Made by a program: the position numbers and the translations under genes. A stretch of DNA of 8,589 nucleotides. Origin: Alectryocaccomicrobium faecavium (lineage in GTDB: Bacteria; Bacillota; Clostridia; Christensenellales; Aristaeellaceae). Below the pieces are notes generated by a model, which made no database searches, was not told where the DNA came from, and saw only the letters and a program-made list of their open reading frames with translations. Positions 1 to 5,619 of the stretch are shown here, piece by piece (positions within the stretch are counted from its first letter, which is position 1; each line of letters begins with the position of its first letter). The DNA is taken from assembly GCA_018713425.1 (NCBI GenBank), contig DVOT01000052.1, forward strand, positions 1 through 8,589, given 5' to 3'.

Positions 1-77
1 TTCATTGCGGCCCGAATCGCTCCGCGGCGCACAGAAAACGCGCCCGTTTTTCCATTCATTCCCATCCAGCCTTTCAT
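1..77 (-). CDS. possible 5' end of a gene leaving the left edge (unresolved frame)
   Basis: A minus-strand frame starting with ATG at 77-75 stays open to the window edge (25 codons, beginning MKGWMGMNGK). It lies downstream of the minus-strand promoter at 133-161, so a transcript is expected here. The start is not well supported: the nearest GGAG (93-96) is 15 bases away, and the ATGs at 65 and 59 are alternatives. A second minus-strand frame is open from about 168 to the edge, and its residues (for example TVYERLDGNEW) look equally protein-like. However, its ATGs at 168 and 165 lie upstream of the predicted transcription start. Third-position GC is about 60 percent in both frames, so it does not decide. 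I do not recognise either product. Confidence 0.25.
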   Translation of the reverse strand, partial: MKGWMGMNGKTGAFSVRRGAIRAAM

Positions 78-132
78 AAACGGTCGCTTTGGCTCCCGCA
101 AAATTCCAACCCGTCTTCGATGCCCCAAGAAT

Positions 133-161
133 ATTATACTCATATTGGGCTTTTTTGTAAA
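133..161 (-). promoter_or_regulatory. minus-strand sigma-A promoter, TTTACA-N17-TATAAT
   Basis: On the minus strand a -35 box TTTACA (161-156) and a -10 box TATAAT (138-133) are separated by exactly 17 bases. Transcription should start near 126 and run off the left edge. It stands back to back with the plus-strand promoter at 217-245, with 55 bases between the two -35 boxes. That leaves room for one regulator to act on both sides. Confidence 0.6.
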
Positions 162-216
162 CCATCATTTGGCCCACAATTATGCCACACAATGCCAATC
201 ATTCGTAAAATTGTTC

Positions 217-245
217 TTTACACACAAGCGCATTTTTGCTATAAT
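217..245 (+). promoter_or_regulatory. promoter of the GGDEF gene, TTTACA-N17-TATAAT
   Basis: TTTACA at 217-222 and TATAAT at 240-245 are separated by 17 bases, matching the housekeeping sigma consensus in all but one position. The predicted start near 252 gives a leader of about 30 bases, with GGAGG at 268-272 nine bases before the ATG at 282. Upstream, 162-216 contains a spaced TTGGC/GCCAA inverted repeat that could bind a regulator, but this is weak. Confidence 0.8.
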
Positions 246-281
246 ACTATATATTACCATGGCCCACGGAGGAACCGCCGC

Positions 282-1646
282 ATGGAATGCAACCAGACGG
301 AAGAAAGAAAGCGCGCCGCCATAGAGCTAACGCGCCATTTGGTGCGCAAGCACTATTGCGAAAACGATACCGAGGCTTTAATCGCCCTGTTCGACGAGCC
401 AATGGCCTGGTTCGGCGCGGGGGAAGATGAATATGCGACCGGACGCGATACGATTTCCGCCATTTTCCGGGAATTCGCGGGCAAGGTGCCCAAATGCAAC
501 CTCTCCGGCGAAGAATACAGCGCGATGGAACTCGGGCCGGATGTGTACCTGTGCACGGGCCGGATGTGGATTACCACCGACCCTGCCACCAACATCTATC
601 TACAGGTGCACCAGCGCATCACCACCATTTTTCGCTGGGCCAATGGCACGGCGCGCTGTTGCCACATCCACATTTCCAATCCCTATTCCGATATGGTGAG
701 CGGCGATGTGGGATTCCCCACGCGAATGGCGCGCCAATCCTATGAATACCTGATGCGCTGCGTCCGCGAACAGCAAGAATTGCTGGACGCGCAAACCGCC
801 GAGCTTTCCAGCATTTATGAAACGATTCCCTGCGCCATTTTCCGCCTGTTGCGCACGGGCGATTCCTGCCGCCTGCTCACGTTCAACCAGGCCTTGGCGG
901 ATACGCTACAGTGCTCGCGGGAAACCATCCAAGCCATGGATTGTTCCTCGGGCTTTCTGGGGAACATCGTGCCCGAAGACCTGGCGGAGGTTCGCGCCGC
1001 CATGCGCCGGCTGAAAAAGCCCGGGGACTACACGCATGTGACGTATCGCGTGCGCAATAGCGGCGGGGAATGCGTCCACCTGCGCAGCACCATCAATTTG
1101 ATCAGCGAAGATGGCAATGGGCAAATCATCCAGAATAGCGCCTTCAACGTGTCCCGCAGCATGGAACTGGAAGCGCAACTCAGCCGCCTGAGCTTTGAAG
1201 ACTCGCTGACGGGACTTTTCAACCGGAACCGCTTTACCCGCGATATGAACAACTATTTTGGCACGGAGCGGGCCCATCTGGGCGTGGCGAGCCTGGATCT
1301 CAACGGCTTAAAAGAAGTGAACGACCAGCAGGGCCACGGCGCGGGCGACGCGCTGCTTCAGCGCGCCGCGGAGCACATCCGCCGCGCGTTCCCCGACAGA
1401 GGGTATCGCATCGGCGGCGACGAATTTGTGATCATCGATGAAGACCTGGATGAAGCTGCATTCGTTAAAACCATCCACACCCTGTGCCAGGCCCTGGAAC
1501 GCGACCGCATCAGTGTCTCCTGCGGATATGCCTGGCGCGCCTCCCATTGCAGCGTGAAAACGCAGTTGGAAGAGGCGGATGCCCGCATGTATCAAAACAA
1601 AAAGCGCTATTACAGCGACCGCAGACACGACCGCCGCAAAAATTGA
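282..1646 (+). CDS. SnoaL-like/PAS/GGDEF protein (putative diguanylate cyclase)
   Basis: A 454-residue soluble protein that probably makes cyclic di-GMP from two GTP in response to a cytoplasmic signal. Residues about 10-150 resemble the SnoaL/NTF2-like fold (W-F-G-A-G, a Y-x-x-G-R-D-x-I segment and an aromatic-rich beta region). Residues about 174-300 read as a PAS sensor domain. Residues about 305-450 are a GGDEF domain with DSLTGLFNR at 307-315 and an intact RIGGDEF signature (GGDEF at 378-382). The product-inhibition I-site is not canonical: Asp is present six residues before GGDEF, but the position three residues earlier is Ala, and the Arg is one place further out. No membrane segments or EAL domain are seen. 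The frame is open upstream to 120, but the ATG at 282 has a good GGAGG and follows a near-consensus promoter, so I start there. The activity is inferred from the intact signature. Confidence 0.9.
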   Translation: MECNQTEERKRAAIELTRHLVRKHYCENDTEALIALFDEPMAWFGAGEDEYATGRDTISAIFREFAGKVPKCNLSGEEYSAMELGPDVYLCTGRMWITTDPATNIYLQVHQRITTIFRWANGTARCCHIHISNPYSDMVSGDVGFPTRMARQSYEYLMRCVREQQELLDAQTAELSSIYETIPCAIFRLLRTGDSCRLLTFNQALADTLQCSRETIQAMDCSSGFLGNIVPEDLAEVRAAMRRLKKPGDYTHVTYRVRNSGGECVHLRSTINLISEDGNGQIIQNSAFNVSRSMELEAQLSRLSFEDSLTGLFNRNRFTRDMNNYFGTERAHLGVASLDLNGLKEVNDQQGHGAGDALLQRAAEHIRRAFPDRGYRIGGDEFVIIDEDLDEAAFVKTIHTLCQALERDRISVSCGYAWRASHCSVKTQLEEADARMYQNKKRYYSDRRHDRRKN

Positions 1647-1683
1647 GGCGATAAAAAGGCTGCCAAAGACCAATGAGGCCGAT

Positions 1684-1704
1684 AAAATCGGTGCCGCCGG
1701 TTTT
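1684..1704. terminator. weak A/T-flanked hairpin
   Basis: An eight-pair stem (AAAATCGG at 1684-1691 with CCGGTTTT at 1697-1704, including one T-G wobble) encloses a five-base loop. A and T tracts form the base of the stem, so it could act in either direction. It lies 37 bases after the GGDEF stop and is probably secondary to the stronger hairpin at 1740-1766. Confidence 0.35.
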
Positions 1705-1739
1705 ACCACAGCTGCTCAGCAAATCCTCTGACAAGAAAG

Positions 1740-1766
1740 GCGCCGCCAGTTCCGGCAGCGCTTTTT
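1740..1766 (+). terminator. rho-independent terminator after the GGDEF gene
   Basis: GCGCCGCC (1740-1747) pairs with GGCAGCGC (1754-1761) except for one C-A mismatch. The loop is six bases, and five T residues follow at 1762-1766. It terminates plus-strand transcription before the convergent amidase gene, whose stop is at 1815. Read on the minus strand it is followed by a mixed C/T stretch, so it may also work weakly for the amidase transcript. Confidence 0.7.
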
Positions 1767-1814
1767 ATGCCATCATACAAGCATTTCAAAGCCGGAGCGC
1801 CCTTTGGCTTTCAC

Positions 1815-3137
1815 TCATAAATGCGGCGGGACAAACGGCGAACAATACGTTTCAAGGGTGAGCGCGGCAGATAGAAGCCTGCGTTCGTCCGCGCCATACA
1901 ATATAATCCCTCTTGGAATACCGCTTTCATCCTCGCACAGCCTCAGCGCCAGCGATGGCAAGCCCACAAAATGCATGATATTGGTGGGGCCGGTCATGAT
2001 GCAGGCATCATACTCTTTCAGTTCCTCAAAGATCTGGCCGCGCATTCGCTCGCGTTCTGCCATAGCCTCCTGATACAGCAAATCATCAACGCTCTTTTGG
2101 GCGGCTTCCTGCAGGGTGGATATGCCGTATTTCATCATGGATTGAGGATTGGCTTCGTAAAACGCAATGATTTGGTCCAGCTTTTTCAACTTCGCAGAAG
2201 CGCCTGCAAGGTACCGCTCCAAATCTCTGCGAAACTCACATAGCATAATGCTTCTCTGGTAAGGGGAATAGGGCTGCGTGATTTCAGAAAACCGAACGCC
2301 ATCCCGGCGCAAAGCCTCAAAAAGCTGCTCATATCTTTGCCATTGCGTTTCGGATACCATGTCCCGGTTGTGCTGGTTCACGGCAATTTTCAGCTCTTTT
2401 GCCGGAATCGGATGCACAGGCGCCATCGGCCTGTGGGCCATTCCGTTATACAGGAGAATCGCATCCGATAAATTTCTGCTGAACATCCCCGCAGAATCCA
2501 GCGTGCTGGCAATCGGAAGGATCCTGTCTGCGGACAGAGAAGCATGCTGCGGCTTGAGGCCCACAACGCCATTTTCCGTGGCGCATGCCACAACGGAAAA
2601 CGATGTGTCTGTTCCGACTGCCATAGGACAAAATCCTGCCGAAACGGCAACCGCCGAACCCGTGCTTGAGCCTCCGGGATTCTTATTGGGATCGTATGCG
2701 TTTTTGACAAAGCCGCCTCTTGAACTGTATCCGTTTGGCATGCCCTGGGACGTGAAATTCGCAAATTCCGTCATATTGGTCTTTCCCAGAATTATGCCGC
2801 CATGATGGACAATGTTTTCTATAACGGCGGCATTGCTCTCCGCCAGATTGTCCGCCAGAGCCATGCTTCCCGCCGTCGTGTGAAGCCCGGCGACATCAAT
2901 ATTATCCTTTACAAGCAGTGGGAGGCCAAACAATAGGGCATCCCGTCCCCGCGTGGCAGAATCCAACGCTCTCGCCTGTTTTATGGCCGTCTCATGGATC
3001 TCTGATACCGCATTGAATCTGCGATCATATTTTTCTATTCGATTGAGAAAGGCTTTTGTAACTTCTTCAACGCCGATATTTCTTTTTTGCATCTCTTTTC
3101 GGAGTTGTGTGGCGGGCATCCAGTATATTTCGTCCAT
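1815..3137 (-). CDS. amidase-signature family hydrolase
   Basis: A 440-residue cytoplasmic enzyme of the amidase signature family, which hydrolyses amide bonds with a Ser-cisSer-Lys triad. The catalytic Lys is probably K77 in LPLLVKDNID, the cis-Ser S157 in NPGGSSTGSA and the nucleophile S181 in GTDTSFS. The 24-residue gap between the two serines matches GatA. The conserved stretch after the nucleophile (VVGLKP, about 191-196) and the C-terminal segment (MTGPTN, then GLPSLAL) are present, so the protein looks complete. Oddities are GGSSTG for the usual GGSSGG and DTSFS for the usual DTGGS, which reshape the oxyanion-loop region. The substrate cannot be told. It stands alone, with no gatB or gatC beside it, so a tRNA-amidation role is unlikely. 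AAAGGAG (3150-3144) lies six bases before the ATG. Three sampled 60-base lines are 48, 52 and 60 percent GC, against 67 percent for two lines of the redox cluster. Confidence 0.9.
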   Translation of the reverse strand: MDEIYWMPATQLRKEMQKRNIGVEEVTKAFLNRIEKYDRRFNAVSEIHETAIKQARALDSATRGRDALLFGLPLLVKDNIDVAGLHTTAGSMALADNLAESNAAVIENIVHHGGIILGKTNMTEFANFTSQGMPNGYSSRGGFVKNAYDPNKNPGGSSTGSAVAVSAGFCPMAVGTDTSFSVVACATENGVVGLKPQHASLSADRILPIASTLDSAGMFSRNLSDAILLYNGMAHRPMAPVHPIPAKELKIAVNQHNRDMVSETQWQRYEQLFEALRRDGVRFSEITQPYSPYQRSIMLCEFRRDLERYLAGASAKLKKLDQIIAFYEANPQSMMKYGISTLQEAAQKSVDDLLYQEAMAERERMRGQIFEELKEYDACIMTGPTNIMHFVGLPSLALRLCEDESGIPRGIILYGADERRLLSAALTLETYCSPFVPPHL

Positions 3138-3279
3138 CTTCTTCTCCTTTGAGCTCAGGTATCCTTCCTGCCAATATCCATCTGGCGTCTATTATGCGCT
3201 TAAATTGTCGTGCCACGGGAAAGGCGGCATCTATGGGCAGAAACAGGCAATCTTTTTCCGCACGTCGCGCGCTGGGCAT
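3067..3279 (-). CDS. possible 70-codon leader ORF overlapping the amidase start
   Basis: On the minus strand an ORF starts at ATG 3279 (MPSARRAEKD), seven bases after a GAGG at 3290-3287. It ends 71 bases inside the amidase gene in another frame. The promoter at 3299-3327 predicts a transcript start near 3292, so this ORF would be the first thing translated on the amidase mRNA. It could couple or attenuate amidase translation. It has no recognisable domain and could equally be a chance ORF in a long leader. Confidence 0.25.
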   Translation of the reverse strand: MPSARRAEKDCLFLPIDAAFPVARQFKRIIDARWILAGRIPELKGEEDGRNILDARHTTPKRDAKKKYRR

Positions 3280-3298
3280 GGCAGTACCTCACAATTGC

Positions 3299-3327
3299 AT
3301 TATACTTTCTGTATGTTAGAATGTCAA
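3299..3327 (-). promoter_or_regulatory. full-consensus promoter of the amidase gene
   Basis: On the minus strand TTGACA (3327-3322) and TATAAT (3304-3299) are separated by exactly 17 bases, a perfect match to the sigma-70/sigma-A consensus. Transcription should start near 3292, giving a leader of about 155 bases before the amidase ATG at 3137. A dyad ATAC-N5-GTAT (3302-3314) overlaps the spacer and the -10 box and could be a repressor site. So strong a core promoter usually needs repression or serves constitutive expression. Confidence 0.85.
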
Positions 3328-3462
3328 CTTCCTTTTGAGGCCTTCTTCCCTTTCTCCATTGGTCTCCCTGTTAACAAACATCGCCATGAAACCACCTGCG
3401 GCGGGAAAACAAACGGAAAATTTGTGAAAGTACGTTATACCACAGATATAAACGGTAAAGCG
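3328..3462. other. intergenic regulatory gap between amidase and lysR promoters
   Basis: The amidase and regulator genes diverge across 3138-3516, a gap of 379 bases. Its amidase-side half is a transcribed leader and the two promoters are listed separately. This central stretch holds no supported gene or RNA. Frames open across it on the plus strand are continuations of shadow frames from the amidase. It contains the dyad listed at 3435-3451. Confidence 0.5.
3435..3451. promoter_or_regulatory. possible LysR-type autoregulatory site
   Basis: TTATA-N7-TATAA forms a dyad here. Read as ATAC-N7-ATAA (3437-3451) it meets the T-N11-A rule of LysR-family sites. Its centre is about 54 bases before the predicted lysR start near 3498, just upstream of the -35 box, which suits autorepression. 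It matches the two flavodoxin-promoter sites only in the ATAC half, so the assignment is tentative. Confidence 0.3.
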
Positions 3463-3491
3463 TTGAAAGCAGCGGCCAGATATGCTATGAT
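3463..3491 (+). promoter_or_regulatory. promoter of the LysR-type regulator gene
   Basis: TTGAAA (3463-3468) and TATGAT (3486-3491) are separated by 17 bases. Transcription should start near 3498, which gives a short leader containing AGGAG at 3502-3506 ahead of the ATG at 3517. Confidence 0.7.
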
Positions 3492-3516
3492 GATGTAGGA
3501 TAGGAGAGTGACCAAG

Positions 3517-4404
3517 ATGGAACTTCGTACGCTGCGCTATTTCCTTGCCGCCGCGCAGGAAGAAAATATAACCCGGGCCGCGGATATGCTGCATGTGACG
3601 CAGCCAACGCTCAGCCGCCAGATGATGGACCTGGAGCGGGAATTGGGTGTGACGCTGATGCTGCGGGGCAAAAACGGCCTGACGCTGACCGACGACGGCG
3701 TCTTTTTTCGCCAGCGGGCGCAGGAGATCGTCGATCTGGCAGACCGGCTGGAAAAATCCTTTGTGGAGCGGCAAAGCGACATCAGCGGCATGGTCGTCAT
3801 CGGTGCTTCCGAAGCGATCGGCGGCCAGACGCTGGCCAGACTCATCAAAGGTTTTTCCGACAAATATCCCGCAGTGCAGTTCACGCTCTATAATGAAACG
3901 GTGGACAATGTGAAAGACCGTTTGGATAAGGGACTGGTGGATATTGGTTTGCTCCTGGAGCCCATCGACGTGACCAAGTTTGATTATGTCCGTTTGTCGC
4001 AACAGGACACCTGGGGCCTGCTCGTGCGCAACGACCATCCACTGACGGAAAAGGCGTCGCTTGCGGCGGATGACGTGGCTCCCTATCCTCTGATCCTGCC
4101 ATTGCGGGACAGCATCCGGGCGGAGATCCTGCACTGGTTGGGACGCGAAGAAAAGGAGTTGAAGATCCCACTGTTTTACACGCTGCTTTCCAACGCTGCC
4201 CTGATGGTCGCGGAAGGGCTGGGCTGCGCCTTTTGCATGGATGGCGCGCTCGCCATCCGCAGCGACCCACGCCTGCGCTTTATCCCGCTGGAACCGCGGC
4301 GGATGACCCACAGCGTGTTGGTATGGAAGAAGAACAAACTGTTTTCACCGGCCACCTCCCTGTTCATTCAGGAGATCAATATGATGCGCGCAAGAATGGA
4401 ATAG
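3517..4404 (+). CDS. LysR-type transcriptional regulator
   Basis: A 295-residue DNA-binding regulator of usual LysR length. The N-terminal winged helix-turn-helix spans residues about 3-60, with the core ITRAADMLHVTQPTLSRQ at 18-35 and the wing ending LTLTDDG. A linker helix follows (about 62-88). The two-lobed effector-binding domain starts near residue 91 (SGMVVIGASEAIG) and runs to the end. I start at ATG 3517 because GGAG at 3503-3506 lies ten bases before it and family members begin at this point. A GTG at 3508 would add three residues. The gene precedes the flavodoxin cluster in the same direction. Matching tandem T-N11-A sites upstream of both flavodoxin units (4465-4502, 7219-7256) make it the best candidate for their regulator. 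The effector is unknown. A link to the divergent amidase is possible but less supported. Confidence 0.95.
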   Translation: MELRTLRYFLAAAQEENITRAADMLHVTQPTLSRQMMDLERELGVTLMLRGKNGLTLTDDGVFFRQRAQEIVDLADRLEKSFVERQSDISGMVVIGASEAIGGQTLARLIKGFSDKYPAVQFTLYNETVDNVKDRLDKGLVDIGLLLEPIDVTKFDYVRLSQQDTWGLLVRNDHPLTEKASLAADDVAPYPLILPLRDSIRAEILHWLGREEKELKIPLFYTLLSNAALMVAEGLGCAFCMDGALAIRSDPRLRFIPLEPRRMTHSVLVWKKNKLFSPATSLFIQEINMMRARME

Positions 4405-4460
4405 GACAGCTGCATTCGTGCCTTTGGCGGGAGCATTCCGTCGAAGGTATTTTTGTGTTG

Positions 4461-4509
4461 ATCCATACATATTTCGTATATTTGTCGATAAGCAATAAGT
4501 ATTAGACAT
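4461..4509 (+). promoter_or_regulatory. LysR-type operator block, copy 1
   Basis: Two tandem T-N11-A sites are present: ATAC-N7-GTAT at 4465-4479, a textbook LysR dyad, and ATAA-N7-GTAT at 4488-4502. Their centres lie 23 bases apart, about 66 and 43 bases before the predicted start near 4538. These match the usual recognition and activation positions of LysR-family activators. The block aligns without gaps to 7215-7263 at 35 of 49 positions. The identical parts include ATCCAT, TTTCGTAT, CGAT, AATAAGTATT and ACAT. Confidence 0.7.
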
Positions 4510-4531
4510 TACGCCGCGCGCACTTTATAAT
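4503..4531 (+). promoter_or_regulatory. promoter of the first flavodoxin operon
   Basis: TAGACA (4503-4508) and TATAAT (4526-4531) are separated by 17 bases. The predicted start is near 4538. The -35 box overlaps the right end of the operator block, as expected for activator contact with RNA polymerase. Confidence 0.75.
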
Positions 4532-4549
4532 ATCTCCAGAGAGCGGGCC

Positions 4550-4565
4550 TGCGCAAAGCTGCGCA
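4550..4565 (+). other. leader hairpin in the first flavodoxin transcript
   Basis: TGCGCA, the loop AAGC and a second TGCGCA form a six-pair hairpin about 12 bases into the predicted leader. No T-run follows it and the ribosome binding site at 4577-4580 is outside it. A role in mRNA stability is possible, but this may be chance. Confidence 0.3.
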
Positions 4566-4591
4566 CGGCTCAGAACGGAGATGATCGGTGT

Positions 4592-5605
4592 ATGAAGCGG
4601 CTTTTCTCCCTCGTGTTGGCGCTGGTGACGCTAGTTTCCTTCACAGTAAGTTTCGCGGAAAATGCGCAGGTCGCACCCGCTGATAGCCGGACAAACAGCA
4701 ACATTTTGATCGCCTATTTCTCCTGGGCAGAGAACGCCATCCTCACAGGCGATGTAGACGCGGTTTCTTCGCCCAGCGTGATCCCGCCAGGAAATGTTCA
4801 GCAGCTGGCGGGTTGGGTGCAGGAGGAAACCGGTGGCGACCTGTTTTCCATCCGTGTCACAGACCCCTACCCCAGCGACTGGGATGCCTGTCTGGAGCGC
4901 GCCAACGAGGAGCGGGGCAATGGCGCCCGGCCGGAGCTTCAGGCGAATGTAGAAGACCTCGACCAGTATGATACGGTGTTTCTGGGCTATCCCAACTGGT
5001 GGTATGGCGTGCCGATGGCGCTGCTCAGTTTCCTGGAGCAAAACGACCTTTCCGGGAAGCATGTGTACCTGTTCTGTTCCCACGGCACCGGTGGCCTGGC
5101 CCGCAGCGTGGAGATCATCCGCGAGGCCGCGCCGGAAGCGGTCATCTCTGGGGACATCTTTGACTGTTACGAGGAGGAGGCCTCTTCCTCCGAGGAGACG
5201 GTCAAGGCGTGGGTAGACGGTCTTGGCCTTTCCGCTGCGGAAAACGGCGCGATGCAGCCGCGTCAGATCTCCGTACAGTTTGGAGAAAACACCGCGGTCT
5301 ATGCGCTCAACGACGGCAGCGCGGCGGATTCCCTGTATGCTATGCTGCCCCTGACCATCGGAGTGGAGGATTACAGCACCAACGAGAAGATCTTCTACCC
5401 GGATCAGGCGCTGGATACCAGCGATTCTCCCCTTGCGCAGGCCGGGGCGGGAACGCTGGCCTACTACGAGCCCTGGGGCGACGTGGTGTTCTTCTATGGG
5501 GATTACAACGAAAACCCGGGGCTGTTCGAACTGGGGCAGGCCGTTTCCGGCGGGGAGTTGGTAAGCGCAATGTCCGGGACGATCACTGTGGAAGCAGTGG
5601 AATAA
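4592..5605 (+). CDS. exported flavodoxin fused to a cyclophilin-like domain
   Basis: A 337-residue secreted protein. Residues 1-22 form a Sec signal peptide (KR, a hydrophobic core, cleavage likely after SFA). There is no twin-arginine motif and no lipobox Cys. Residues about 36-210 are a flavodoxin_4-type FMN domain with ILIAYFSW at 38-45, ARPEL at 112-116 and GYPNWW at 132-137. The usual phosphate loop after FSW is interrupted by about 20 extra residues (about 46-67). Residues about 225-335 match the bacterial cyclophilin-like fold seen in flavodoxin neighbours (ISVQF, then FYPDQAL, AYYEPWGDVVFFYGDY). The likely role is an extracytoplasmic one-electron carrier or reductase, and the substrate is unknown. 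GGAG at 4577-4580 sits 11 bases before the ATG, a rather long spacing. First gene of an operon with the reductase 14 bases downstream. Confidence 0.9.
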   Translation: MKRLFSLVLALVTLVSFTVSFAENAQVAPADSRTNSNILIAYFSWAENAILTGDVDAVSSPSVIPPGNVQQLAGWVQEETGGDLFSIRVTDPYPSDWDACLERANEERGNGARPELQANVEDLDQYDTVFLGYPNWWYGVPMALLSFLEQNDLSGKHVYLFCSHGTGGLARSVEIIREAAPEAVISGDIFDCYEEEASSSEETVKAWVDGLGLSAAENGAMQPRQISVQFGENTAVYALNDGSAADSLYAMLPLTIGVEDYSTNEKIFYPDQALDTSDSPLAQAGAGTLAYYEPWGDVVFFYGDYNENPGLFELGQAVSGGELVSAMSGTITVEAVE

Positions 5606-5619
5606 TCAAGAGGGAAAAT

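Noticed and set aside
120..281. Longer N-terminus of the GGDEF protein from ATG 120.
   Set aside because: It would place the start upstream of the near-consensus promoter at 217-245, and the AT-rich segment does not resemble a protein domain.
1788..1811. AAAGCC/GGCTTT hairpin just after the amidase stop.
   Set aside because: The loop is 12 bases and no T-run follows on the minus strand, so it is not supported as a terminator.
3302..3314. ATAC-N5-GTAT in the amidase promoter as a site for the same LysR protein.
   Set aside because: The gap is five, not the seven seen in the shared operator blocks, and it does not fit T-N11-A. It is kept only as a generic dyad.
3316..4311. A 331-codon minus-strand frame opposite the LysR gene.
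   Set aside because: It is a shadow of the LysR coding frame, has no recognised domain, and would cross the amidase promoter.
4581..4595. Tiny four-codon ORF overlapping the first flavodoxin start.
   Set aside because: It is ATG followed by three codons and TGA, too short and common to call. The GGAG lies directly before its ATG, so it could only be read as a chance overlap.
5209..5619. N-terminal extension of the aldo/keto reductase over the flavodoxin C-terminus.
   Set aside because: The frame is merely open. Family similarity begins at the ATG at 5620, which has its own ribosome binding site, and 5209-5605 encodes the cyclophilin-like domain in another frame.
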